This document shows, piece by piece, positions 1-6,591 of a stretch of 44,939 nucleotides of DNA. The DNA is from an uncultured Bacteroidales bacterium. Lineage in GTDB: Bacteria > Bacteroidota > Bacteroidia > Bacteroidales > UBA932. Position 1 is the first letter of the stretch; each line of letters begins with the position of its first letter. A model generated the notes under the pieces. That model was not told the DNA's origin, ran no database searches, and saw nothing but the letters and a program-made list of their open reading frames with translations. The translations under genes and the position numbers were made by a program. Where the stretch lies: assembly GCA_949300335.1 (NCBI GenBank), contig CASGDV010000097.1, positions 1 to 44,939 of the forward strand, written 5' to 3'.

Positions 1-11
1 TTTATTTTTGC

Positions 12-60
12 GATACCTCCAAATTCGGCTTTTCCAGGGCGGTTGGAGGTATCCTTTTTA
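12..60 (+). terminator. Putative intrinsic terminator of a gene left of the window
   Basis: An 11-bp perfect stem is formed by GATACCTCCAA (12-22) and TTGGAGGTATC (43-53), with a 20-nt loop. It is followed by the T-rich run CTTTTTA. The T-tract lies only on the plus-strand 3' side, so it should end a rightward transcript entering from outside the window. Confidence 0.6.
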
Positions 61-145
61 TCTCTTGCTAAGATACTAATTTTATATCATATTGACAATC
101 AATTTGTTATAAAACTTTAATCTTTTTACGACTGTCCCTATAATA

Positions 146-850
146 ATGCTGCCTTCCTGCAGGAAAGACAATACCATCATGTACGGCAATACTACAATGG
201 GAGACATGGTGGACGGAAGGTTCATAAGCGACAACGGGCATCTGTTCAGAATCGTGGAACAGAACTGCAGCGGAAATATGGAAGGCATGAAGAGAGTATA
301 TACGATTGGAGATATTCTCCGGAAAACCATTGGAGGGCAGGAAAACGAATATGATGTCCGGCTGGATTACATCTATGAACCAGTGTGCAAGGAGATACTG
401 AATTCTTCGGATATACACGATGACACGGAACTCGGAGACGATCCTGTACGACTTGAAAGCTGCTGGTTCAGCGGAGGTTATATCAATCTTATCATAAGTA
501 TCGAATATGATGGGACCTCAGGCAAAGCACATCTGGTCAATCTTGTGAAAGACGATGAGAAATCGACATCCGGCACCCTGTATTTTCAACTCAGGCATAA
601 TGCCTGCGGAGATACGGCAGCCGACGGGGGCCACGGCAGCATTAGCATAACGAATGATCTGATGACATTTCCGTTCGCACGGCTTGTTCCGGACACATCA
701 TCCGAGACCGAAGTCGTGATATATTGGAAGTGGTTCGACGAAAACGGGAATATCAAAGAGTCATCCACGTCCGGAACTTACCGTAAAGGAGGATTCGAAC
801 AGGCATCGGCAAGACCCTTAACCTTTGAAAGACAGGCCGTTCTAAAGTAA
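146..850 (+). CDS. NigD-like lipoprotein with an incomplete signal peptide
   Basis: This looks like a NigD-family protein of Bacteroidota: an N-terminal OB-like part (about residues 15-75) followed by a beta-sandwich with the family pattern of a strand ending in YINLIISIEY, a stretch like HLVNLVKDD, and LRHNACGD. NigD proteins are usually exported lipoproteins of unknown function, named from a bacteriocin operon. A lipobox-like LPSC stands at residues 2-5, far too close to the start for a working lipoprotein signal. The same frame stays open upstream to a TAA at 110-112 and reads hydrophobic residues there, but has no ATG, GTG or TTG. The start at 146 is simply the first ATG. Either the initiator has been lost or a rare start is used. 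The 3' end overlaps the convergent glycosyltransferase gene by 9 bp. Confidence 0.65.
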   Translation: MLPSCRKDNTIMYGNTTMGDMVDGRFISDNGHLFRIVEQNCSGNMEGMKRVYTIGDILRKTIGGQENEYDVRLDYIYEPVCKEILNSSDIHDDTELGDDPVRLESCWFSGGYINLIISIEYDGTSGKAHLVNLVKDDEKSTSGTLYFQLRHNACGDTAADGGHGSISITNDLMTFPFARLVPDTSSETEVVIYWKWFDENGNIKESSTSGTYRKGGFEQASARPLTFERQAVLK

Positions 851-1936
851 ACCGGCATATACATTTTCAAGAGAGTGCGCACTGCGTTTCCAGTCAAAAG
901 CGCCAAGACGTCCGCGTCCCTTGCGTATGACCTTGTTTCTAAGTTCTTCGTCTGACAGGCACCGTCCGACCGCATCAAGAATGGAATCTCCGTCCATAGG
1001 GTCGAAATAGACCGCGGCATCTTCGGCAATTTCCGGGAAACAGCTGGCATCGGAAAGACATACCGGACAGCCGGCAGAAAAGGCTTCGAGAATCGGGAGT
1101 CCGAACCCTTCATACAAAGAAGGAAAAACGAAGAGCCTTGCTTTCGAATACATGGCAAGAAGCATACTGTCATCTGCATCAACCTGTATCACACTGTCTG
1201 AAAGCCCATTTTCATTCAGGAATGTGATTTCATACGGCTTGAATTTCTCACCTGCACATAAAAGTTTCAGTTCCCTGTCGGCCTTGAACAAAGGACATAA
1301 TGCCGAGATTAGCGGAATGAAATTCTTGTATCCGTCCCTCTTGCCGACAAACAGGATGAACTTTTCCGGAAGCGGACGGTCGGACGGACGCACACCGTGC
1401 AGAGAAACGCCATGGTATATGACAGATATTTTCGAAGGGGAAATTTCCGGATAAATGTTCAATATATCCTTTTTCGTATTTTCCGAGACGGCCACGATAT
1501 GGTCGGAACCGAATATCTGAGATTTCTTAAGTCCGATTATACGGCTCCCGAATACGTCCGGCCACAACTCCTGTATCATATCATGGACGGTTACGACGAC
1601 CGGAGCCCTGATTCCGGCCCTTTCGTAATACGTATCGTAATAGGTAGGATGGAAAATATCATAGTCGGCATTGCGCAAATCCGCCATAGCGCACCATCTG
1701 TTCAAGCGTTCCACGGCGGCGAGGGCAAATTTCCTTCCCCTGAAATTGAAATCGAAATCCCTGACCTTATGGAGAAACAGATCCTCGCGTCCGGATATGT
1801 ACAGATTCCTGTTGAATCTTATAGAGACATATGGAACGACATTATCGGAAAAAGCATTGAACAGTTCCGCGAAATAACGTGTTATTCCACCGACTTTCTG
1901 TGTGGAGAATTTCTGATAGTCATACAGAACCTTCAT
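842..1936 (-). CDS. GT4-family glycosyltransferase (mannosyltransferase-like)
   Basis: A 364-residue GT-B fold glycosyltransferase of family GT4. The N-terminus MKVLYDYQKFSTQKVGGITRY has the glycine-rich acceptor-side loop common in family members acting on O-antigen or capsule chains. The C-terminal half carries FVGKRDGYKN and the E-x7-E type donor site in SLYEGFGLPILEAF. Such enzymes transfer a sugar, often mannose, from a nucleotide-sugar to a growing glycan at the cytoplasmic membrane face. The gene lies 23 bp downstream of the peroxiredoxin gene on the same strand and is probably co-transcribed with it. No polysaccharide cluster surrounds it, so the acceptor cannot be deduced. Confidence 0.85.
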   Translation of the reverse strand: MKVLYDYQKFSTQKVGGITRYFAELFNAFSDNVVPYVSIRFNRNLYISGREDLFLHKVRDFDFNFRGRKFALAAVERLNRWCAMADLRNADYDIFHPTYYDTYYERAGIRAPVVVTVHDMIQELWPDVFGSRIIGLKKSQIFGSDHIVAVSENTKKDILNIYPEISPSKISVIYHGVSLHGVRPSDRPLPEKFILFVGKRDGYKNFIPLISALCPLFKADRELKLLCAGEKFKPYEITFLNENGLSDSVIQVDADDSMLLAMYSKARLFVFPSLYEGFGLPILEAFSAGCPVCLSDASCFPEIAEDAAVYFDPMDGDSILDAVGRCLSDEELRNKVIRKGRGRLGAFDWKRSAHSLENVYAGLL

Positions 1937-1959
1937 CGGAAAAAATTTTCTTCAGGCAG

Positions 1960-2409
1960 TCATTCTCCCAGAATCTGACCGGCATGATTCTTCGTGTCTA
2001 CTTTATCTATTATACGTTCAAGTTTTCCGTCTTCAGAAAAGATGAACGTCTTCCTCAAAGTACCTTCGGAGACTTTACCGTACATCTTCTTCTCTCCCCA
2101 TGCCCCGAATGCACGGAGAATTTCAGTGGAAGGATCCGATAGAAGGGTGAAAGGCAGGTCATATTTGCCGGAAAACTTCAGATGTGAAGCCACACTGTCC
2201 TTGCTTATGCCGACAACCGTGTAGCCTTCGGCCTGAAACCGTTCATAACTGTCCCTGATGCTGCATGCCTCGGCAGTACATCCCGGAGTGTTGTCCTTGG
2301 GATAAAAATAAATTACCGTCTTCTTTCCCTTGAAGTCATCCGATGTGACTTTTTTCCCGTTCTGGTCATTTGCCTCGAAGTAAGGCATTTGCATTCCCGT
2401 TTCCAACAT
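1960..2409 (-). CDS. bcp: Thiol peroxidase of the PrxQ/Bcp family
   Basis: A 149-residue peroxiredoxin. It reduces hydrogen peroxide and organic hydroperoxides using thioredoxin in the cytoplasm. The active-site stretch NTPGCTAEAC supplies the peroxidatic Cys44 and a resolving Cys49 five residues later, the usual PrxQ arrangement. The downstream FSGKYDLPFTLLSDP and the GVSEGTLRKTF-like region also fit. The ORF is open further upstream (to 2496), but the start at 2409 (MLETGMQMPYF) matches family length, and a TATATTTG promoter element lies at 2434-2427, inside the longer version. It is the first gene of a two-gene unit with the GT4 gene. Confidence 0.93.
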   Translation of the reverse strand: MLETGMQMPYFEANDQNGKKVTSDDFKGKKTVIYFYPKDNTPGCTAEACSIRDSYERFQAEGYTVVGISKDSVASHLKFSGKYDLPFTLLSDPSTEILRAFGAWGEKKMYGKVSEGTLRKTFIFSEDGKLERIIDKVDTKNHAGQILGE

Positions 2410-2426
2410 AGTGATATTATTTTTTA

Positions 2427-2467
2427 CAAATATAATGATTTTGTTATCCCAATTTATTATATATTTG
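2427..2467. promoter_or_regulatory. Divergent promoters for bcp and the outer-membrane protein pair
   Basis: Two Bacteroides -7 elements (TAnnTTTG) face outward. TATATTTG on the minus strand (2434-2427) serves bcp, and TATATTTG on the plus strand (2460-2467) serves the gene starting at 2514. The latter has a TTG at 2441-2443 in the -33 region. The elements match the known Bacteroides consensus; use in vivo is inferred. Confidence 0.6.
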
Positions 2468-2513
2468 CTAAAGCTATGACAAACGATATTTAACACTTCA
2501 TAAAATTTAAATC

Positions 2514-2975
2514 ATGAAAAAGATTTTATTAACCACCATCCTGATTGCCGGTTTTGCACTTGCGGCATCAGCTCAGCCAAGGGCATTGGGTCTGCGACTC
2601 GGCTGGGGAGCTGAATTGAGTTATCAGCACAATGTTTCAGGGGCAGATTTTGTTGAAGCAAACTTGGGACTCTACACGTTCAATGCAATAAACCTGGCTT
2701 CGACATATAACTTCATGATAGCTCAACCGAACTGGACTGACAGAGGAGAATGGGGTTTCTACGGAGGTCCCGGAGCGGCTCTCGGTGTCGGATTCATGGA
2801 GGAGAACAAAGGCTATGTTCATCTCGCGGTTGCCGGTCAGCTCGGACTTGAATACACTTTCTGGTTCCCTCTGCAGCTGTCCTTCGACCTCAGGCCGCAG
2901 ATCGGTTTCCAGTTCGGATCCAAGGCTCTTTATTATGGAATTGGCCCTGCTTTGAGCGTAAGATACAGATTCTAA
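2514..2975 (+). CDS. Small exported outer-membrane beta-barrel-like protein, first of a tandem pair
   Basis: A 153-residue protein with a clear Sec signal peptide (MKKILLTTILIAGFALAASA, cleavage before Q). The mature part alternates polar and hydrophobic residues, is rich in Gly, Tyr, Trp and Phe, and ends in ALSVRYRF, the terminal-aromatic signature of an outer-membrane beta-strand recognised by BAM. Segments such as GLEYTFWFPLQLSFDLRPQIGF read as transmembrane strands. No specific family is recognised. The next gene, 13 bp downstream, is a diverged paralogue, so the two probably form one operon from the promoter at 2441-2467. Confidence 0.8.
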   Translation: MKKILLTTILIAGFALAASAQPRALGLRLGWGAELSYQHNVSGADFVEANLGLYTFNAINLASTYNFMIAQPNWTDRGEWGFYGGPGAALGVGFMEENKGYVHLAVAGQLGLEYTFWFPLQLSFDLRPQIGFQFGSKALYYGIGPALSVRYRF

Positions 2976-2988
2976 AGGAATAGCTCTA

Positions 2989-3564
2989 ATGAAAAAGGCA
3001 ATACTGATAGTTCTTTCCTGCTGTATGGCATATATTGCCGCTGCTCAGCCTAAGGCTGTCGGCATACGTACCGGAATAAACTGTTTTGAAGCATCGTACG
3101 AACATACGACATTCAATTCCGACTTCATTGAAGCCGAACTTGGGCTTGATTTCGGATATGCGGCAAACGGAAGACCGGGAATCAAGATTTCAGGCATATA
3201 TAACTTCACATTGGCTAGACCTGCATGGACGGAACGCGGAACATGGGCTTTATACGCAGGACCGGGAATGGCTCTGGGTTATGTGAACGATATGGTAAGA
3301 TATCAGGTTGAAAACATAGTAGCACATCCGGTCGATCACGGATTCATGTTTGCCGTAGCAGGACAGGCAGGTCTGGAATATACGTTCTGGTTTCCCTTGC
3401 AGCTTTCAATTGACATGAGGCCTTATTTCGGCTTCCACATCAATGACGGCAAGGCGTTCTATAACCATGACGGAATTCCGGTCAAATATGCATCCAAAGT
3501 AGGATTTTACAACAACGGACTTTTCGGATTCATACCTTCTGTTTCAGTCCGATACAGATTCTAG
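2989..3564 (+). CDS. Small exported outer-membrane beta-barrel-like protein, second of a tandem pair
   Basis: A 191-residue paralogue of the preceding gene. It shares the signal-peptide layout (MKKAILIVLSCCMAYIAAAQ), the AVGIRTGINCFEASYEH region, the W-T-E/D-R-G motif before GPGMALGY, the LEYTFWFPLQLSIDMRP block and the terminal VSVRYRF. It is longer through an insertion near residues 105-120 and another near 155-180, in places expected to be loops. It is likely a small outer-membrane barrel of unknown function. A hairpin at 3602-3638 downstream is a plausible terminator for the pair. Confidence 0.8.
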   Translation: MKKAILIVLSCCMAYIAAAQPKAVGIRTGINCFEASYEHTTFNSDFIEAELGLDFGYAANGRPGIKISGIYNFTLARPAWTERGTWALYAGPGMALGYVNDMVRYQVENIVAHPVDHGFMFAVAGQAGLEYTFWFPLQLSIDMRPYFGFHINDGKAFYNHDGIPVKYASKVGFYNNGLFGFIPSVSVRYRF

Positions 3565-3566
3565 CT

Positions 3567-3824
3567 TCACGGATTCATCAGATCCGTATTGACAAATGAT
3601 AAAATCTCTTGCATCTGGCCTATCAGTGCAAGAGATTTATTTTTCATATACAGCAGTTCCTGCAATTCCGACTCGCCGGCGATACCTGAATCAATTACGG
3701 GCTCAAGAAAGGCCAAAGCCTCCTGACAGGAATTGATTGCACTCCCGAATTCACCCTTCCTTTTATATGCGATTCCACGGGAGATGGAATTCTCAGCTTT
3801 TTCCAATATTTCCGATATTTCCAT
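3567..3824 (-). CDS. Small TPR-like helical protein, unrecognised
   Basis: An 85-residue, highly helical protein without a signal peptide. Residues 12-40 (AENSISRGIAYKRKGEFGSA then INSCQEALAFLEP) fit one tetratricopeptide-like repeat (G-x-A-Y at the A-helix, A-x-x-x-x-A-L-x-x-L-x-P at the B-helix), and a third amphipathic helix follows. This regular pattern argues for real coding. Two points lower confidence: the gene ends only 2 bp from the stop of the convergent outer-membrane protein gene, and a strong terminator-like hairpin (3602-3638) lies inside its last third. Function unknown; a small protein-interaction module is possible. Confidence 0.55.
   Translation of the reverse strand: MEISEILEKAENSISRGIAYKRKGEFGSAINSCQEALAFLEPVIDSGIAGESELQELLYMKNKSLALIGQMQEILSFVNTDLMNP
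3602..3645 (+). terminator. Intrinsic terminator for the outer-membrane protein pair
   Basis: A perfect 12-bp stem, AAATCTCTTGCA (3602-3613) with TGCAAGAGATTT (3627-3638), has a 13-nt loop and is followed by ATTTTTC. It starts 38 bp after the stop at 3564. It overlaps the 3' part of the convergent 85-residue gene. Confidence 0.65.
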
Positions 3825-3889
3825 ATCTTCTGATTCTTAGTCGCAAAGATAACCAATTTTCCATGCGGAGCGCGCCGACTGCCGGAAAA

Positions 3890-4195
3890 GAGAAGGAGCC
3901 CAAAGTCATATTCTTCTCGCTCACTCCTCTTTATTTTAACGGCATCCGTGCTTAACTGCTACCCCTGCTTAACTGCCATCCCAGTATTTGACAGTCGCCA
4001 TTGCTTGACCAGCACAATGCTTAATTATCGGTCACTGTTGTATTTTATTCTATAATACGGTTAGAATGAAATAGGGCTAATGAAGTCATCCCACACCTGA
4101 CAGTCGGACTTGATTGCGGGCTGCTATCGGTGGGAAAAAGCCGCACTACCTTTATTCAATATCATCCCTGAGACACTTATACACCATCACGGAGT
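3890..4195. repeat. Diverged outer part of repeat copy 1, with an extra 216-bp segment
   Basis: Positions 3890-3979 align at roughly three-quarters identity with the reverse complement of 31108-31200, next to repeat copy 2. Shared blocks include CCCAAAGTCATA and CTGCTACCCC with a doubled TGCTTaACTGC-type unit. Positions 3980-4195 have no counterpart at copy 2 and hold no credible gene. Only short spurious frames were seen here. Confidence 0.5.
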
Positions 4196-4645
4196 ATCAG
4201 TATGAGTTTTCAACCCCATATCAATTAATTTGTAATCCTGACAGAGAATTTACATTCAGAAATACCAATAATTTTAAATCCTGTGAGTATCATTAGTAAC
4301 TTTTCCATTAGTTCTCACTCTCTCTCCTAAGTATCAATCACTGATTTCAACCCACGCGCACCTTGATTTTCAGCAAACTATTGATAATTAAATACTTATG
4401 AGAAATCGAGATGCTCGTGACCCATTTTTTGGGGGTCACGAGCATCGGCTTCCAAAGCAAGTGTATATTAGTCAATCACTTACATAAAAACCCGATGCGC
4501 CTGGGTTGAGTACCGCGACTTGCTGCCGGACCGTTGGACTCCGGCGCGGATTATGTTGCCATAAATCGTTTGTTAGCTTTGAGAAAAAGCCGGGTGCCCG
4601 GCCAGGTGAGAATGAACTATCCCGTCGGGAAGGTCCGAAGGTGGA
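4196..4645 (+). repeat. 450-bp non-coding inverted repeat, copy 1
   Basis: This stretch matches the reverse complement of 30658-31107 over exactly 450 bp with six substitutions, plus a flipped hairpin loop (4424-4432). It contains a strong hairpin at 4410-4446 and a GCCGGGTGCCCGGC palindrome near 4589. No transposase and no obvious terminal inverted repeats are present. A minus-strand frame (4645-4472) is open in both copies. Relative to the nearest upstream gene (rnfA, ending at 4793 on the minus strand) the element begins 148 bp past the stop; copy 2 lies in the same relation to its own upstream gene. The nature of the element is unknown. Confidence 0.9.
4410..4446. other. 14-bp stem hairpin in repeat copy 1
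   Basis: GATGCTCGTGACCC (4410-4423) pairs perfectly with GGGTCACGAGCATC (4433-4446) around the 9-nt loop ATTTTTTGG. In copy 2 the loop has the opposite orientation relative to its flanks. It could act as a terminator or RNA structure; a weak T-rich stretch follows on the minus strand. Confidence 0.75.
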
Positions 4646-4659
4646 CGGGACCGTGATGA

Positions 4660-4702
4660 AACAATGACGGAACAATGACGGAACAATGACGGGACAATGA
4701 GG
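4660..4702. repeat. Short tandem repeat, 11-bp unit
   Basis: Three perfect units of AACAATGACGG (4660-4692) are followed by a degenerate fourth (GACAATGAGG). They sit between the 450-bp repeat and the 3' end of rnfA. No matching array flanks copy 2. Confidence 0.8.
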
Positions 4703-4778
4703 CCTGTATACAAAAAGAGAAGCCGGCTCAAAATTGCTTTTGGGTCGGGCTCCTCTAACATATATAGGGACAACTGTC

Positions 4779-4790
4779 GGACAATTGTCC
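4779..4790. other. 12-bp palindrome just downstream of rnfA
   Basis: GGACAATTGTCC is a perfect palindrome starting 3 bp past the rnfA stop. With the neighbouring GGACAACTGTC (4769-4778) it gives alternative hairpins, possibly ending the rnf transcript, but no T-tract follows. Weak evidence for a terminator. Confidence 0.35.
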
Positions 4791-4792
4791 TC

Positions 4793-5395
4793 TTATTTTA
4801 CTATTCCGGAAAAGCCCATGAAGGCCATTGCCATAATGCTTGCAGTAACCAGAGCGATAGGAATACCCTTGAACGGCTTCGGTACATCATTCATCGACAG
4901 TTGTTCACGAAGACCGGCGAACAGAACCATCGACAGGCCGAAGCCTACGGATGTTGCGAATGCATATACTATCGATTCAGCAAGATTCAGCATATGAGGT
5001 TCGCCTCCGAACGTGAATTCCTTGGTAACCACCGTAAGGGCAACTCCCAGAACCGCACAGTTGGTAGTGATTAGCGGAAGGAAAATTCCCAGTGCCTGAT
5101 AAAGTGACGGACTCACTTTCTTCAGTACAATTTCAACCATCTGTACCAGTGCGGCTATGACAAGTATAAAGGATATGGTCTGCATGAAACCGATTCCCAA
5201 TGGATTGAGTACGTATACCTGCAGAAGATATGTAACCAAAGTCGCAAGAGTTATGACAAAACATACTGCTCCGGACATGCCGACTGCGGTGCTCAGTTTA
5301 TTGGAAACTCCCAGGAAAGGGCATATGCCCAGGAACTGGGACAAAAGGATATTATTTACGAATATCGCAGATATTATAATCAGTATATATTCCAT
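4793..5395 (-). CDS. rnfA: Rnf ion-translocating oxidoreductase subunit A
   Basis: A 200-residue polytopic membrane protein of the RnfA/NqrE family, with about six transmembrane segments. The N-terminal NNILLSQFLGICPFLGVS and the central LPLITTNCAVLGVAL carry the conserved cysteines that hold the intramembrane iron-sulfur centre shared with RnfE. Rnf moves electrons between reduced ferredoxin and NAD+ coupled to Na+ or H+ transport across the inner membrane. It is the last gene of the rnfBCDGEA cluster, in the usual order, 24 bp after rnfE. The non-coding repeat copy 1 follows downstream. Confidence 0.96.
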   Translation of the reverse strand: MEYILIIISAIFVNNILLSQFLGICPFLGVSNKLSTAVGMSGAVCFVITLATLVTYLLQVYVLNPLGIGFMQTISFILVIAALVQMVEIVLKKVSPSLYQALGIFLPLITTNCAVLGVALTVVTKEFTFGGEPHMLNLAESIVYAFATSVGFGLSMVLFAGLREQLSMNDVPKPFKGIPIALVTASIMAMAFMGFSGIVK

Positions 5396-5419
5396 AATTA
5401 GCAGTTTTAGAGGATATTA

Positions 5420-6007
5420 CTACGCTTTCTTCTCTGTCAGTTTTCTGAATATCACTATCAGGTAAGCCAATGCCAGGAAAGCACCCGGAGCCAGCACGAA
5501 AGCCAGAATACCGTCACCGGAAATGAATTTGAATCCGAAAACGGAACCTGCTCCCAGAATCTCGCGTACAAGTCCCAGAACAGTAAGGGAACATGTAAAT
5601 CCCAGACCGATGCCGATACCGTCCAGCGCTGAATCCGCCACGGTATTCTTGTTAGCAAAAGCTTCAGCACGTCCGAGAACGATACAGTTCACTACGATAA
5701 GCGGAATGAAAAGTCCCAGTGTTTCATATATCGCCGGTGTGAAAGCCTGCATAAGGAATTGCAGAATCGTAACAAAGGTGGCAATGACGACAATATATGC
5801 CGGAATCCTGACCTTATCCGGAATATATGACGCAATAGCTGAAATGGCCATGTTGGACAGCACAAGAACGAAAAGGGTTGCAAGTCCCATACTCATTCCG
5901 TTGACAGCCGATGTAGTGGTAGCCAGCGTAGGACACATGCCCAGCAAAAGGGAGAAAGTAGGATTTTCCTTTATAAGCCCCTTGACTATAAGTTGCATTT
6001 TACTCAT
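5420..6007 (-). CDS. rnfE: Rnf ion-translocating oxidoreductase subunit E
   Basis: A 195-residue membrane subunit related to RnfA and NqrD. It shows the internal pseudo-symmetry of the family: NPTFSLLLGMCPTLATTTSA near the N-terminus and FIPLIVVNCIVLGRAEAFA in the middle each supply one conserved Cys. About six transmembrane helices are predicted. RnfA and RnfE are inverted-topology partners forming the membrane core of the complex. The gene lies 15 bp after rnfG and 24 bp before rnfA. Start MSKMQLIVKG; a second ATG three codons in is also possible. Confidence 0.96.
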   Translation of the reverse strand: MSKMQLIVKGLIKENPTFSLLLGMCPTLATTTSAVNGMSMGLATLFVLVLSNMAISAIASYIPDKVRIPAYIVVIATFVTILQFLMQAFTPAIYETLGLFIPLIVVNCIVLGRAEAFANKNTVADSALDGIGIGLGFTCSLTVLGLVREILGAGSVFGFKFISGDGILAFVLAPGAFLALAYLIVIFRKLTEKKA

Positions 6008-6022
6008 ATCATGTCCTCCTTG

Positions 6023-6589
6023 TTATTCTATTGTTGAAACTATTGCATCATATGCTGCAAGAGCATTCTTTACTGCCTCGATATAGGCCCTGGAAGTGAT
6101 TGTGGATGCTGTAATGGCATCTATGTCACCACCGTCCTTCTTAACCGCAAGGTTTTTTTCGGCAGGATTGAATCCGGCAAACTGCCCTGCGAAACTTTCC
6201 TCGGTACATTTGGCTCCGAGACCCGGAGTCTCAGACTGCGACAGCACCGAAGTATTGTATACTATCCTTTCGGCAGTTATTCCTACCATCAGATTGAGAG
6301 ATCCTCCGAATCCGACAGATGATGCATTGATTGCATAGGCGATAACCTTGCCGTCTTTTGAAACGGAATAATATGAATAACTCTTTCCGTTTACCTCGAC
6401 TTCTCCGGAAACCGGTTCCCCATCAAATGAAGGGACAACTTCGGCAATAGCAGCATTGGTCTTTGCTATTGCTGCCTGGGCTATCGGTTCCGCTGTTATG
6501 GCATATACGCCGGCGAGAAGTGCAGAGCATACCAGACATATCACCAGCAGGCATGCCACCATATTCTTAAATGAAGATTCCATTGCCAT
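6023..6589 (-). CDS. rnfG: Rnf ion-translocating oxidoreductase subunit G (covalent FMN)
   Basis: A 188-residue subunit with one N-terminal transmembrane helix (about residues 10-32) and a periplasmic FMN-binding domain. The flavin-attachment region reads DAITASTITSRAY near residue 165; the family links FMN through phosphodiester to a Thr of an S/T-G-A-T-x-T-type motif, here the variant TASTITS. The open frame begins at a TTG (6595), but the ATG at 6589 is preceded by GGGAGGG at good spacing and is preferred. It starts 2 bp after the rnfD stop region (rnfD ends at 6592 within the leader), so translation is probably coupled. Confidence 0.93.
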   Translation of the reverse strand: MAMESSFKNMVACLLVICLVCSALLAGVYAITAEPIAQAAIAKTNAAIAEVVPSFDGEPVSGEVEVNGKSYSYYSVSKDGKVIAYAINASSVGFGGSLNLMVGITAERIVYNTSVLSQSETPGLGAKCTEESFAGQFAGFNPAEKNLAVKKDGGDIDAITASTITSRAYIEAVKNALAAYDAIVSTIE

Positions 6590-6591
6590 AA

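Noticed and set aside
1397-1978. 193-codon plus-strand open frame opposite the GT4 gene
   Set aside because: It is antisense to a gene with clear GT4 motifs and crosses the peroxiredoxin boundary. It is a shadow frame.
4472-4773. Short ORFs in repeat copy 1 as ordinary genes
   Set aside because: They have no recognisable domains and no clear start shared between copies. They are reported only as a finding about frame conservation.
4779-4790. GGACAATTGTCC as a definite rnf terminator
   Set aside because: It is palindromic, but no T-tract follows on the minus strand, so it is listed only as a palindrome.
3825-4792. Possible tRNA or small RNA gene in the long gap
   Set aside because: No cloverleaf, TPsiC-like sequence or known RNA motif was recognised by eye. 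A covariance-model search would decide.
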